From positions 32,891,630-32,955,629 of the forward strand of contig VZSR01001685.1 in NCBI GenBank assembly GCA_013398615.1: a stretch of 64,000 nucleotides of DNA, written 5' to 3'. A program made the translations under genes and the position numbers. Source of the stretch: Brachypodius melanocephalos (taxonomy: Eukaryota; Chordata; Aves; Passeriformes; Pycnonotidae). Below, in pieces: positions 1 through 13,653 of the stretch (the stretch's first letter is position 1; each line of letters starts with the position of its first letter). The notes under the pieces are model-generated. The model was not told the origin of the DNA. It ran no database searches and saw nothing but the letters and a program-made list of their open reading frames with translations.

Positions 1-3000
1 CACCCGCTCCTGGCCAGCACCTCGCCTGCCATGCTCAGGAGGCAACACTCAGGTGTCACTGCAGAGCCCCCTTCAACGGGAAACATTACCCACTCTTGTT
101 CGTATTTTCCATATTATTATAGCAAGGGCAGGAGGTCCTGGTCTGCAACCATGATTATCCTCCAAAATAAGGATAGCATAAGGATCATCTTAACGTGTCT
201 AGGACTAGTTCATAATTTCAGATTTAGGCAACTCTAAAAGCTCTACAGAACTGTAGCAATGGTGCCCACAATAGGGGGCTTATCAAATTTCTGCATTAGG
301 AACTTGCCATCAAGTTTTATTAATTAAAATTATCTGCTCTCACCCTCTTGAATTAATAAAATGCGGCTGGCATTCACTGCAATATAACAGGCCATGGCTG
401 TTCTGAAAACACAGTTGCTAGGATACCTTCATAATTTCATCCTCGTGTTATACTGGTCTTTCAATTAATGAAGAAACATTCAAGTTACTTCTCAGCACTT
501 CTCTGCACATGTTTGACCTGTGCCTTCACCCTCCTTGTGTGACACTCCTCCATGTGTTTGCCTTCTGACCCCGGTGTGGGAAACAACAGAGTGACCACAG
601 CCATTTGCAAACTGCAGTAATGGTGCAACTCTTCTACTTGGCCTTTTCATGTCTTTGTTAATATGAGGACAGAAAACCAGATGTCTTTACATTCAGTATT
701 TCTTCACTGAATTGACCTGAGAAAATAATGCTTTTTCAGGAGCAATTTTACAAACCTTTGCTATCCATTATCCATTTAAAAGTTTTTATAGCACAACCTC
801 AGCAGTATAATGCCTATTAAAGAATGAGATCCTGCAAAATTATATATTTCTCAAGGCAGTTATCTAATAAAATACATGAGGTATTCTCATTAGATAGGAG
901 GAGGCAGCCAAGGCTCTGGAAATACTCAGTCCCAGGACTGAATTTGTTTGAAAATCTGATGCAATCTGATAGACTACAATGGAAACTCACCTTGGATACA
1001 CATGCTAAGCATTATCCTCTGCAGGAACACAGCCCCTGCACAATACAAAAAGCCTGACACAATCTAAATGGAAACAAAGTGGGAAACAGGCATTATACAG
1101 ACCTTCTGTATACTGAATTTCACAAGCAAAGCAGAGTGTGCACCCTTCATGTCATTCTCAGAATAGGACTGGATATTCAGAAAATAGTCTGGCTGAATAT
1201 TTAGTGAACACTGAGAGACAAAGAATAAACAAAATCCATATCTGCATTTTAAGCTCTTTTTAACAAACAGACCAAATATAATATGAAAATCAAGTGAACA
1301 AACAGAGCAGCTACTGACACTTTCAGACAGATCACCACATCTAAACAGCTGATCTATAAATAGTCTGCTCGCAGTATTGCAGCACATGCTGACCACACAG
1401 ATGTGATCCTGCAAAGCAAGTACCAGAGATTGTACACAGCTGTTTTCACTTGGTTAAAGCCTGTGTGGTCTTTTCTCCAGTACAAAGAAATACTCTCAAT
1501 TTTTTGAAAAAAATTACAACTTCTACTGCATGGAGTAATAGATTTATTTATGTTAAATAGGCTCATTTTGTCCTGGAAATTATCAGTGACTCAATAAGCA
1601 AATAAAGGCTCTCAAAGAAACAAGCAATGTAGTTTGCATAAAACATTAGGGAAATATTCCCAAAGCACTCCAGAAATTTCACAAGTTATTAATAATTTGA
1701 CATTATTATGTATGATTTGTTGAACACACAAGCATGCTTGAGCAGACAGAAGGAACACCTACAACTGCCCAAGAGGCACGCCCTTCATCCAGGAGCCTGA
1801 CTTTTCAGGGTGCTTTGTGTGAAGAGGTACTAAGTATTCCTGGCTCTCACTGAAACTCTGGGAAGCTGAGGAGGCTCAGAGCTTGCAGAAGGTGTACAGA
1901 GCATTGCAGAAGTGCTCAGTATTTAAGAAATGTGGACTAAACTTTGTGTGATGCCATTCTTTCCCTGAGAGCCTCAAGAAAAATGGTTTCAAACTTTTCC
2001 CGTGCTATCTGGGAGCAGCTTTAACATTCTTCTGTGCCCATGCTGTAGCTTAGCTGTTTGGTGTGGAGGAAAACCAGAACCTGACAAGAAGTCTCCCATG
2101 AGCTCCTCTGTGCTCAGGGCTCCCAGTGCAGTGTCATCAGCTGGTGCTGTGCAGTGATCTGCTCCTTTCTACCAGAGAGCCCCAGCCCATCAGCTTTTCC
2201 CTTGTGAGCTGCTTCTGTGTCAGTGTCCTGTGCATCAACATGCTGTGGACCGGGCAGGGGGGCTGGTGATGGAGCCTGATATTGGTGGCTTCCCTCCTGA
2301 GGCATGGCAGAGGAGATCTGCTGTCTGTGTGAGCTGCCCCAGCCCAAAGCTCTGTTCCTCTGTACGGATGCTCAGGCTGAGCCTTCACTGCGTGTAATGC
2401 CAGCTCATAGACTCACTTTACACGAACGCATAACGCTACTGGGGAGGACAAAATAGTGCTTTGATCTACGTGATAAAAACTCTATTTGCCAGCAATTGGT
2501 ACATTTGTTTATCTCCTAGATGATGGAATCTTCATCATCAACAAGAAAAATATATATGTGATTTCTGATTTCAGTTCCTGCAATGTAAGTGAATTGCACA
2601 CATATTTGATTTTCTTCACAAGATTCCACTTCTTGTTCTATTTGTTCTCTTTATCCTATTTGTATTAGGACATTGCCTTTCATTGTTATGTTCTCCACCC
2701 TCCTGTTATAATCAAGTCTTCTGCTCTTTGTTTATGTCATGCCTATTTTTCTTTCATTAGACCTTAATTATAGCCTGTGACTATAACTTTCTGCCTTTGG
2801 CTGTTTACAGAATTGGTTTTCTGCCTCTCTCTCATACACACACTTCTCTCCTATTCTCCTTTAGATCTCAACTTCTATATACAGTCATCACCTTTTGAAA
2901 GTGCAAAGCAGGACAATTAGTCATTGTAACAAGTTTTCCAAGGCTGCAAGGTCACATTACAACTCTTAAACTTCAGTGGTTTAGATGTTTGGAGATGCAA

Positions 3001-3126
3001 TGTGAAAAATGTCTTTGATCTTTTTATTGCCTTGGTAAACTTTTTATGGGGCAATCCATTTACCTAGTCCATTAGAGAGCTCAATAAAATATTCAGTGTG
3101 CAGAAATACTGGACTTCACCAATTAC
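1..3126. other. Unique AT-rich DNA, no gene seen
   Basis: No open frame here exceeds about 120 codons and none resembles a known protein. Most of the stretch is AT-rich and low in CpG, as in vertebrate intergenic or intronic DNA. A block at about 2040-2400 is clearly richer in G and C than its flanks and carries overlapping short open frames on the minus strand, which is expected where stop codons are rarer. I could not match this block to a repeat family; a decayed LTR or an old exon remnant are both possible. Confidence 0.6.
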
Positions 3127-3129
3127 ATA

Positions 3130-3164
<35 letters not shown>
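3127..3164. repeat. (TA)n microsatellite
   Basis: About 38 bp of alternating T and A with one GTG interruption near 3135-3138. It is self-complementary and could form a hairpin or slip during replication. Length is likely to vary between individuals. Confidence 0.95.
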
Positions 3165-6100
3165 CTTTGCTCTGTAAAATTTACACTTCTGTGCAAAAGT
3201 TTAAAATATTTTATGAATAGGAATTGTTTTACACTCAAAACTCACCACTGCAGAAAATTTGTTGCTACCTTATTTTCTCATTATTTTTAATCCACAGTAT
3301 TAAGCATCCTGTTTTGAAAGTCAAGCCTTCCACTTACAGAAAATAGATCCTTAGACTGGCAAGCGTGCAGCTGATGGAATTGTAAGTACAAGTTAGCTGC
3401 TTGTTCATGAAGCCAATTAGATCCATATATTTCTGGTTAGCTGTTACCCTATTTTTATGCCAAATTAGCCCCAAAAAGGTGCTTCAGTTTGCACACACTC
3501 CATTCTAAAAGACCAGACTTCAAAGATGAATGCAAACTCACAACACAAACCAAGGCTGGAGCTGGACTCCTCATTGCCAGACCCAATATATACATTAAAA
3601 GTATAAATATATACATGATACTGGCAGTGTCATCTTCTCTCACATCCAAAATGATCTGCTTTTGACTTCTAAACAGCAGGAAAGAAACTGCTGGCAATTA
3701 CAAAACCCTGGACCCTGTTGACAATAGCCCCTTTGAACTAGCTCAGCTCCTTCTGTCTGTGCCACTTCAAGGACATGAAAAAATCACAAAGGCAGCTTCT
3801 CTGCTCACAGAAGGTTCCTCTCCCAGACTGAGTAGCATTTTCCCACAGTCAATGTAAGAAGCATGGAAGATGGCAGAAACTGGATTACATCTTCTCAGAA
3901 TTCATGAAAATTTGGTTTCACTCTTCAGATAAGACCTTTCAAGGGTCTGGACTAATCAAGGATCCTAGGACTGGAAGCAGCAGAGTGAGGCCAATGTGGA
4001 AGAAAATTTGCCATTCCTGCCCCTAATATGAACAAGGGAAAGGTTGGGCTATGGACTGACATTAGCAGGAGAATGCCCCTGCCTTCAGCAGTCATCACAG
4101 CCCCACACATCCAGGCACTTTCCTGGTGGCAGCACCCATGGCAGGTCTAGAAGTGAAGTCAGGAGGGTCATGGCTATTTTACTGCTTCAGCAATCATTTA
4201 CTGTAGGCAGTTGCCTACTGTGTTTCTTTGGCAAGTTTGAAGTGAACAGAAGGTGGATACAGCCTCAGTCAAACATCTGCTGACATCTTTGGAAGCCAGT
4301 TCACATTTGGGTAACACAATGTTTTAAAAAAATGTTGAGGTGGCAGAAAGCTATCGCTGTCCTTGTTGTGTACCAAGGTTCATTTGTCCCAGCCTAAGAA
4401 TACAGACTTAGTTTCATTTCCCTTTCTCAGCTACTGAGTTGACTGAATACTTTTCTCCCTTTCTTCCCTGTCTCTCATTTTTTGCCTTTGCTTTACCATC
4501 AAGCCTCCACTCCATTGATGCCTTAGGTTTGGGTTTTTCTGTTTTGCTTTGGTGGGTAGCTTTCACCCTTATATTAAGTGGTGCTGGGATCTTTTCACAA
4601 GGTGATGGGGGGTAGGGCAGTCTTGTCCTAGCAGAGGACTCAAGGACACTCTCTTCAAACTCCAGGCCCAAAGCATAAACAACGTGGAAAAGGAGGCAAG
4701 CAAGGAGGATGCAGTTTTGTGATTCAGAGTTATTGACTGGATAGTTAACTGTTACATGCAAATGAATGGGAACTTATAAAAAGTGTAACATCCCGTGACT
4801 GACCCTCTTGCATTCATCTTGGAGCCACCTGGGCAAAGTCTGTGCTGTGGCTCTGGTGCTGCCAGGGTGTGGCCTGGAAAGGCACTTAATAAATGCTCAC
4901 TTTATTCCTTTAACTCTGTCTTGCCTCTATTTCAGCCTCTTAAAGCATCACCATCACAGGTCTGTTTTCCTCTCTTCTCCACCTTAACTAATTTGCTCTA
5001 GAAATGGACTCCATATAAGCTCCCTACCTCTGGTCACTGTCCCCCACTGCCCTATGAGCTCACTCATCCACTCTCCATCCACTTCATGGGATTTCAGCCC
5101 TCCCAGATTAGAGTCATGGAGGCTTCCCAGCACTCCATGTTAGAGGCAAATGTATACATTACCACTCACTTAGCTCATGGGATACATCCCCTTTCTTCCT
5201 TCTTCCCCTGCTGTTTCAGCAACTGACCTGCATTATAGAGGCACGTTTGTTGCAAGAGGAAACATGATCACACCAGCAATCATTAAATTGGTTGGGTGAG
5301 AGGATGAACTGCAATTACCTCATATGCTCAACAGATTTTAGGAGGCAGGGATCCTAAGGAAAGCATGATATCTCGGAGGGTCACAGCAATTGACAGTGTC
5401 AGTGACTTAGACACATGTGAGACTCTTATTCCCAATGCTGCCAGCATCATAAACCTTTACAAACACAAATTTACTAGGCAAACAAAATATAACAGCAGCT
5501 TGAAAAAAAAAAAAAGTCTATTAAGCAATGTAACCAACATCAATGACCTAACTGCTATTTAAACCATGAAGATTCTGTGGTCCTGAAGAAACTAAACAAT
5601 GCCCCAGTAAGAACAAGCAGCAGCATGAGGCCATTAATTGAAAGCCTAGCTATGATTCTGCAGTACATGTGGTAATCCAACTAGGCATCATGTAAAATTA
5701 TTTTTATAAAGTCAGAAAAGGATTTGAAAAGTTCAGAACCACAAGATATAAATATAAAATTATAGGATAAAATTTTGCAGTACTTCAGATACTATATAAA
5801 TACAATTTTAAGACCTTTGAACCTATTCTCTGCATTGCACTATCAGTGTAGGAATGGTGAACTCATTGATTTCAATGCTTAAATTCATGTTCTCTCAAAA
5901 CAAAAAACAGAGCACAGGTTTAATAATCCAAAGAGATCATTCCACAATTGAGAGCATATATACCAGATTCTTCTTCAGTCCCCTTCAGAGGCAATATCCC
6001 TATAATGGAATTACTTACACTCAGCAGAAATGTCAACATTTTAATTAATATAGAATGAATTTGATCTCTATCAATCCCTGATAGGATCTAGTCAAGTGAA

Positions 6101-6670
6101 AGATCTGGAGAAGTGTACCAGTGTACATCAAATCAGTTAAACTGATTTTTGGCTGCAATTTCCTCTCCAGCTCTGTCCACAAGCACTAAAATATTATTTC
6201 TTAGATCTTTGGAGAAAATTTCAAGTACTGCAAGTGGCATTGCTAGCATGTTGAAACAACTAAACATAAGCTTAATCTCTGTCTGTATCTGACATAGCAG
6301 GAGAAGTAGAAGGGTATATCTTGATTTCTTGATATATCTTTATATTTTGAAGAAGTATGTATCTTGATTTCTTTTGCCTTTAATCAAGAGCTAGACAGGT
6401 CAGAGTGGAAAAAAACTTCTGTGCAGAGTACATGCAATACCATGGCATGAGGTGAGTTATAAACACTGTTCTGAGGCATCACACTGCAAGAGCAATAGAG
6501 GGAAACCCATGATTTTATGCATGTTGTGTTCTAAACAAACATTTTTTTCCAAACTTATTTAATGTCAATGCAAGCTTTACTCATTCTGAAAGTGTGCTTA
6601 TATTTGCAGAAGTCATTCTTGATTCTGAATTCTATACACTAAAACTGATTTTCTTTTTCTGACTTGATAT
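3165..6670. other. Unique DNA, no gene seen
   Basis: No coding region is recognisable. A 13-bp A tract lies at 5503-5515. The 14-mer TATCTTGATTTCTT occurs at 6317-6330 and again at 6360-6373, a spacing of 43 bp, which suggests a small local duplication. A minus-strand open frame of 115 codons at 4414-4761 is rich in Lys, Pro and Ser and resembles no family that I know. Confidence 0.6.
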
Positions 6671-7580
6671 AGAACTATAGATTCATTAGGGCTAGAAAAG
6701 ACCTCTAAGATCATCAAGTTCAGCTGTTAACCTACCACCTCTGTGATCACCAGTAAAGCATGGCCTCAAGTGCCAAATCCACATACCTTTTGAACGCTTC
6801 CAGGAATGGTGGATCCACTACCTCACTGGGCAGTCTGTTTCAATATCCAACCACCCTTTCAGTGAAGAAGTTTTTCCTAATCTAAGCATCCCCTGGTGCA
6901 ACTTGAGGCCATTCGATCTCATCCTATTGCTTTTTATCTGGGAGAAAAGGCTGGCCCATGCTTTTTCTACAACACCTACAACCTCCTTTCAGGTAGTTGA
7001 AGAGGGTGAGCCTCTTCACCGTGAGCCTCCTTTCCTCCAGCTAAACGTCAGTTCCCTCAGCTGCTCCTCACAGGACTTGTTCTCCAGATGCCTCACCAGC
7101 TCCACTGCCCATGCTCCAGCACCTCAATGTCTTTCTTGTGGTAAGGGCCCCACAACAGGACACAGCACTCGAGGTGTGGCCTCACCAGTGCTGAGTCCAT
7201 GGGGACAATCCCTGCCCTGCTCCTGCTGGCCACACTATCGCTGATACAGGCCAGGATGCCATTGGCCTTCTTGGCCACCTGGGCTCACTGCTGGCTCGTG
7301 TTCAGCTGGCTGTTGACCAGCACACCCAAGGCCTCTTCTGCCAGGCAGCTCTTTGTCCTCTCATTCCCAAACTTGTAGCACTGTAAGAGGTTATTGTGAC
7401 CCAAGTGCAGGACTCAGCATTTTGCCTCACACCATTGACATCAGCCCACTGATCCACCCTGTCCAGAGCCTTCCACTCTGCAGAGCCTTCCAATCCTGCA
7501 GCAGATCAACATTCCTGCCCACCTTGGGGTTGTCTGTGAACTTACTGGAGATGAAGTGCATTCTTTCCATTTTATGATGT
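6671..7580 (-). mobile_element. CR1 LINE fragment, 3' part, reverse orientation
   Basis: The left edge carries the degraded CR1 3' terminus (about 6671-6720, with the reverse complement of the usual phrase about a target in a short region after 'gaccTCTaAGATCATC'). Reading rightward on the plus strand means moving 5' in the element. The minus strand still encodes recognisable pieces of the CR1 ORF2 C-terminal region at 7093-7278, such as ANGILACISDSVASRSR and SALVRPHLECC, which correspond to the end of the reverse-transcriptase domain and beyond. CR1 copies are normally 5'-truncated, and this one fits that pattern. The right edge is approximate; weak similarity may run to about 7620. Frameshifts and stops show that it is inactive. 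Confidence 0.92.
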
Positions 7581-10500
7581 CTGCACACATATCTAGAACA
7601 TTGGAAAGATGCATAATATCCATCTCTTGCAATCAGGACTTAGGACATGAGATGCTGTCTCAGTACAATGTTCCATGTCATCCAGTCCATGAGATCTGAG
7701 TTAACTCTGAAGTGCAGACACATGTCAGTGATGGCATGAGTACAGATGACTGAGGCATGATCTAGCCCATTTCCTAGTCACAATCTAATCGTCCAACAAA
7801 ACCTTGAACACAGCCTCTCCCCATCACTACTGTTAACCCCAGAAGTAGTTTTAGCCTTGGTCTTAGACCTTTTCTCACCTGGACAAAGTGCAGAGATGAT
7901 GACTACCCTGTTAGCATCTTGCTGGAGACAAAGAACAAGTTCTTTGACTCCTCCATAATTTGGAGACTAAAGTTTTGTGGTAAGGGCTTTAGTAGTCTTA
8001 CCCCACTATTTTTGTAGGAATATGAGGAAATTTGCTTTCTAAAAGCAAAACTGACCACCTATTCAGCTCCACTCTCACTGAGTTTCTCCCTGCTGGGTCC
8101 CCCACGTCACGCCCCTTTGCAGTTCTTGAGACACTGCTCAGTCCTAATTCTGATGGAGATTTCTTTTTCCACATCATTTTTCCAGTGCAGCCTCCCTATA
8201 CATAGCATATTGAGGCATTGGGATATGAAAATGAGAATATCTGCACAGGCTTATGCCACCCTTTCCCCATTCATTTTGAGCCTCTTGCTGAACTAAAAGG
8301 TACCCTTTATATCATCCAGCAGACATGCCACCATCTATCCCACTATATGACCCCCCTGGTGCTCGTTCACTTCATCTGAAGAGGAGCTCTATGCAGGGCA
8401 AAATGAATCTTAGTCCCACCCTCATAAAGATCCAGCACATACTGGGATGTGGTGTGCGTGTATTTATTGATACAGTAATCACAGCGAGTCACATTCTCTT
8501 TCTGTGTATTTAATGGAGACATTATTATTCTGCCCCCTTTGCCTCATTATAATAAAATCTTACCTTGGATTTAATAACTAAAATAAATCTGCTTGAGTCA
8601 GGCCAAGAGCTAAGTTAGTATTCTTCCTAAGGACCATCTTAGCAAGGCAATGGAGAGATGACACTCTACATCAGCCAGCATATGATAACCTATCTTTAAT
8701 TTCTCTCTGCTCTGGTGCTATTATCTCTCCTCTGCCACAGCTGCATGCTGCTATTGTCAGTGGTAAAGACAAGACATCTCTAATTAGAGGGCAGGATAAA
8801 TTGCTTTTATCTACTTTTAACATGCTTTTACATGGCACCTGGTACACAAGTCTTAGCTAGGCAACGATAATTTGAAAAGCAAATCACTGCTTGGAGAAAT
8901 ATGATACATTTTAAAAAGAAAATTAAATGTATAGAATAGCAGAATCAACATATTGGAGATTGCTGAGCTTTAAAGCTGTCAGAAGTCTTGTATTCTCATG
9001 TTTTATATTGAGTTAAAATAAGCAATCACAGTCTATATACCCAGCAGTTTCTCTCCCTCTGTCTTTCTGGATGATCCAAAGAGCAAGCTGTGATTTTGGA
9101 ACTATACATGCAACACAGCAAAGGCACCCTTGCCATACAGCAACTGTGTCTTCTCTGATGGTAAGTCCAACTGAGCAGTTTTAAAACATGCTCTACAGGA
9201 TCAGCATTGACTCATGCAGAATAATCCCTGGAATAAACCCATCCTGCACAGTAGAAGTCCACAGTTACTGTTTTATATCGTGCTTAACAAAAATGAAATG
9301 TAAAAAAATACAAATATGTCATGACAAATGTTTTTCTCTGAGAATATGACTCATTAGCAAATGATTCACCTGTTCTAATGAATGTCCTGTTACAGAAAAA
9401 AAAAAACAAAAACCAAAACCCAAAATTAGCTCAAAGGTCAAAAAATTACTGATCTTTTGGAAGCAGCAACTATCAAATATCAGTCAAAAATTTCATCTGT
9501 CTGTTACATCTCTGAGTTCAGTTCACATAGCTGGGAGTGCATGACTGCTGTACTAAAACCACACTGTTCAATCCCTTTGCTCATCATCAGAAAGTATCAA
9601 GTGCTCTTCCATGAAAGGCATTGCTACAGAGACATATATTCTTTATAATGCACTGTCAGTTGGCTTCATCTGCACTAGCAGAGTCAGGCAGAGCTCATAC
9701 TTCTAACACATCCTCCAGCCTTTTGATTACACTTCCCTCAAAATCTGTTGAGCTTGTCTGATTGTTAGAAACTTTCTGAGATGTAAAAACTTCATAGATC
9801 CAAATGATGACTGGGCCAAATTATTTTATTTGCTATTTACTGCAACTTAGCAGTTTGGAATGTCTGTAGAAACATCCAAGAGTGACAGCTTGCAGGGAAA
9901 AGCTCAGTAGAGTTTCTGCTGTTAGTTTAATGAAAGGGAAATCTCTTTGCCTCCAGACTATGATTTCTGGAGGTCCAATTTTCTCCTGTGGTGGTGTGCT
10001 CATTACCAAACAGGCTCACAGAACCATAGTCTGCAGCATGTACTAGTTGCTGTCTGTCAGAATTCCAAGTACAGCGCTGATAAAACACGGTCAGGCTGCA
10101 ATAGGGCTGTAGTCACATTGCACCAGTTTCCATTTAATGATAAAGTTGTAAGGATCTTGTTTTCCTTAGCTCATTTGAATGAAATGTTCTGCCAAGAGAA
10201 ACCACTTGCTCTCTGTATGCTTTAATTTATAAGCTAGGTGACCTTTTATTTGAGCCCAGACCGGGTCAGAAAGCAGGCAAGCAAAGCAGTTTCACCAGGC
10301 CATACTATTAGTTTCTCAAAGCCTCCATAAACTATCAAAGAGATGGTGTGCCATCTATATGCCACTGTAAAAGATGTGGAGCCACTCACCAGAGCAGCTG
10401 GGGTGCAGCAGGTGCATCAAGAAAGATGATGGGAGAGGAGAGGCAGTGCCACAGTGGTGCTGGCCTAGGGCAGCAAGGAAAGCTTTGCAGGGAGACTGAG

Positions 10501-13500
10501 CCCCTATCAATAACTTTGCTGATGCTGAGGGAAGAAACTTTGGGAAACAAACCTTTCTTTCATCTTCAAAAGGGAGTAAATTTCAAGAACAGATTGAGAA
10601 AAATTGCCTTGGTGATAACCTGTGCTAATACATGAGGCATGAAATGCTTGACTGGATTTCCTAGCAGACACTGAGCAAAACTATGAAGTTTAGGCGGCAA
10701 GATACTTATAATAATGTTTGATGACTTATACAAATCACAAATTTGAAAAAGTGAAAATGCAATTTGTCTGCTTCTAATACAAAGAAAATATTTTAAAAAC
10801 AAGTTGAATATCACAATGTTGCTTAGAAAGTCAAGGACTTCAAAGTTAGAAAATGCATTTTCTGTAAGCTTAGTAATATAGTCTGTGATAACTTCATCAA
10901 AAACCACTTTTGCATGGCATCCTGATTTCACTTAGGGCACAAAGTAGATCATGCTTCCTCAGTTAATGAACAACTAGCCATTCTTCTTCCTCCTGTCCCA
11001 TTTGCAGCCCCCTGACACATACTATTCAAACAACTTTCGAAAATCAGAGTGATTAATGTTTCTCCAGTGCTCATCACAACGTTATTCAAATCTTGTTTAA
11101 TCACACTTATCTTCATAACAGCCTTGTGAAGTGATGGAGTGGCCACTCTGTGTTTCAGCTGGGGACATGAGGCATGGATAGGGATCCTAAATTGTCTACT
11201 GATGCAGGGTACCCAACCTAAGACCTGTGAGACCACTTTTTTTGATTAGTTGGCATTATTTTGCTCTTTGTACATTCAAAGCAAAACTATTGTTGATGTC
11301 AGTTGGAGTGATGAGTTTTGAGCACACACAAATAAGCTGTCTCAGGCCAAAACCCTTAAAAGGCAAAAATTTGTGCAGAAGCTCTGCTCAGTACATCTGC
11401 TTCAGAAGCACTTGGGTATGTGTTGTAGAGATGAGAACAGAATCTGCTTCTTTTCATAGGTATGTAGATATTAGTGCATTGATATACATACACATATACA
11501 GAAAAATGTGCATATACATTCATTTTATTTATTCATTTTTTCCCAGGGAAGGAGGTAAATTACACTATTACAGACAATAAGTACTGAACAACAGCAAACT
11601 AGGATGGCAAGGATTTACTACCTAAATGTTGCATAATAGTTGACATACCACTGTTGCTTTGGGCTAATTTAAATTTATAAAGCTTTTCTCTGATTCTCAG
11701 TTTGCTTCTTTAGCATACTGGTATCACTTTCTTGGAACATATCTGTTACATCTTTTCAGCTGACTTTGGTCTCATTGAGGCATTTTTACCCTGTGAATAC
11801 CTGAGTGAACAAAAGGATCAGATCAGATGGAAGAAGAAGCAAATTCAGCAATAGACAACAATAGGCACTTTGCAGTACTCATCATCGGTGAAGGAGGTCT
11901 ACATCTTTCCCAGACAAATAAGCAAAGAGAAAACCAATGTAAATACAGGGATAACCTCAATGAATTTAGTGCTACAGACAGAAAATGTACTTCTTCAGGG
12001 AGCAACAGTTACAGAGTCTTCCTTAACAGGAGAACAACATTGTTCTAAAGAAAGAATTCTAAGTGCATCATCCTCATCTCCTTGGACTAGTTTTTATTCA
12101 AAATACATAAAATTGGCCAAGCCCTATTTCAAAATTGAAGCTGATATTTATGTTAATAAAATTTAACTTATAAATATGATAAAGAGGTTAATTTTTGCTT
12201 CACATTTGTAATGTTTTAGGACATTGTTTTCCTACATGGGCAGCAGATGCACAGTGAAGACGTTTGTATTTGCTCTGCTTCAAGATACCTAATGCATGAC
12301 ACAGTAATGTACACATGTAACTTGCTGGTATCCACATGCACAGTCTAAAAAGGTTCATTGTCCTTATTAGATTTAATTAGATCCAGCCACAATCACCAAT
12401 TAAGCCATCACTTTAATATAGAACCAAACATATGGATCAAATACACAATTTTAATTGAAATTAGTCAGTCCTAGCTGCACTTTTTTCCAAAAAGTTGTCT
12501 TCCTCACAAAAGGAATATTTATTTTAGCTTTAATTTTCACCAATTCACTGTGAATGCTAAAAATAAAAATGGATAAATTCAAAAAGGAGATATTGTTGGA
12601 AAAATCGGAGTGTATTATGGTCTGTATTATTTATGAGTGACTAGGGAGTCCAAGCAGAAAGGAAAGTTTGCACTTACAAAGCAAAGCACATACCTTAGAA
12701 ATGTCTTGAGCTTTGAGGTAAAGAGAGGATGTTTGTTCAGTTAAAACATACATATAAAAGCACGCAAAATTACATTTCTGGTGAGTTCAACACATTAAAA
12801 TTTGTGTAAAATCCTGCAGTAGACAAAGCATGATCCAACAAAAGGACCTTTCATGCAAAGTCGACTCTTGGTGACTCTTTCTGGCGTGGCAACACAGAGT
12901 AAGAAAAATATCAATTTTGAAAAATCAGAATTCCATCAATCTGAGCACAGTTCAAATATGTCTGTTGACTTTCAACACCAGCGTCTAAACTGAATTTGAG
13001 CTTTTCAATGATGGTTAACATGCTTGGCTGGCAAACCTCCCCCAAAAAACAGAATCCCTAAGACGTAAAATTATTCATCCTGCTATATACTACAGATTTT
13101 AGAAGGCACATATTCACATTGACTGTGCTCACACTGAAGTGATTTGCAAACAAAAACTGAAAAAAAAAAAATCCAGCTGTTAGTAAGAAGACTAACAATT
13201 TTTTCTTTCTGAGTAGAATCATACCTCTGGTTATAAAATGCCTCCTGATTTAAAATGTGCGTCAAGCTGATGATTCACGTTCTTGAAGAGCATTTTCGTG
13301 ACAAGGCAAAGGCACAAGTATTAAAGTGTCTAGTGCTACTTAAAAAGGTGATGATGGTGGACTATTGATGCTACAGTTCATACTGATTCAGCTCCTGTGT
13401 TCCTGGCACTACAGGCACTGTTTTCAGCTCAGGTAGAACCATTAATCCAGAGATGGCAGTTTTGGAACTGATCCAGGCACAGAAAATTTTATACAAATTC

Positions 13501-13636
13501 CCTCATGATAGAGAAGGCGACGTTTATCCATCTCCAACTTTTTATCAGAGAACAATAAAAACTCAGATCAATCTCACTGCAGCAAGACAGGAGAAGAGGG
13601 CTTTTCTAAGAGCAAAATCTACAGGTTGTGGAAATG
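7581..13636. other. Unique DNA, no gene seen; enhancer-like blocks
   Basis: No open frame resembles a known protein; the longest is 121 codons at 10566-10931 on the minus strand. An A/C-rich low-complexity run lies at about 9399-9424. Two blocks, 8690-8880 and 12340-12480, combine homeodomain-type AATTA cores with E-box, GATA or SOX-type motifs and lack repeat character, so they are candidate conserved non-coding elements. That reading rests on composition only. Confidence 0.55.
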
Positions 13637-13653
13637 TTTTTTTTTTTTTTTTT
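13637..13653. repeat. Poly(T) tract
   Basis: Seventeen consecutive T residues. On the minus strand this could be an A-tail, but no retroposed sequence is recognisable next to it. Confidence 0.9.

Noticed and set aside
10566..10931. 121-codon minus-strand open frame, hydrophobic
   Set aside because: Phe/Ile/Leu-rich content is expected from AT-rich DNA; no signal peptide or domain pattern was convincing.
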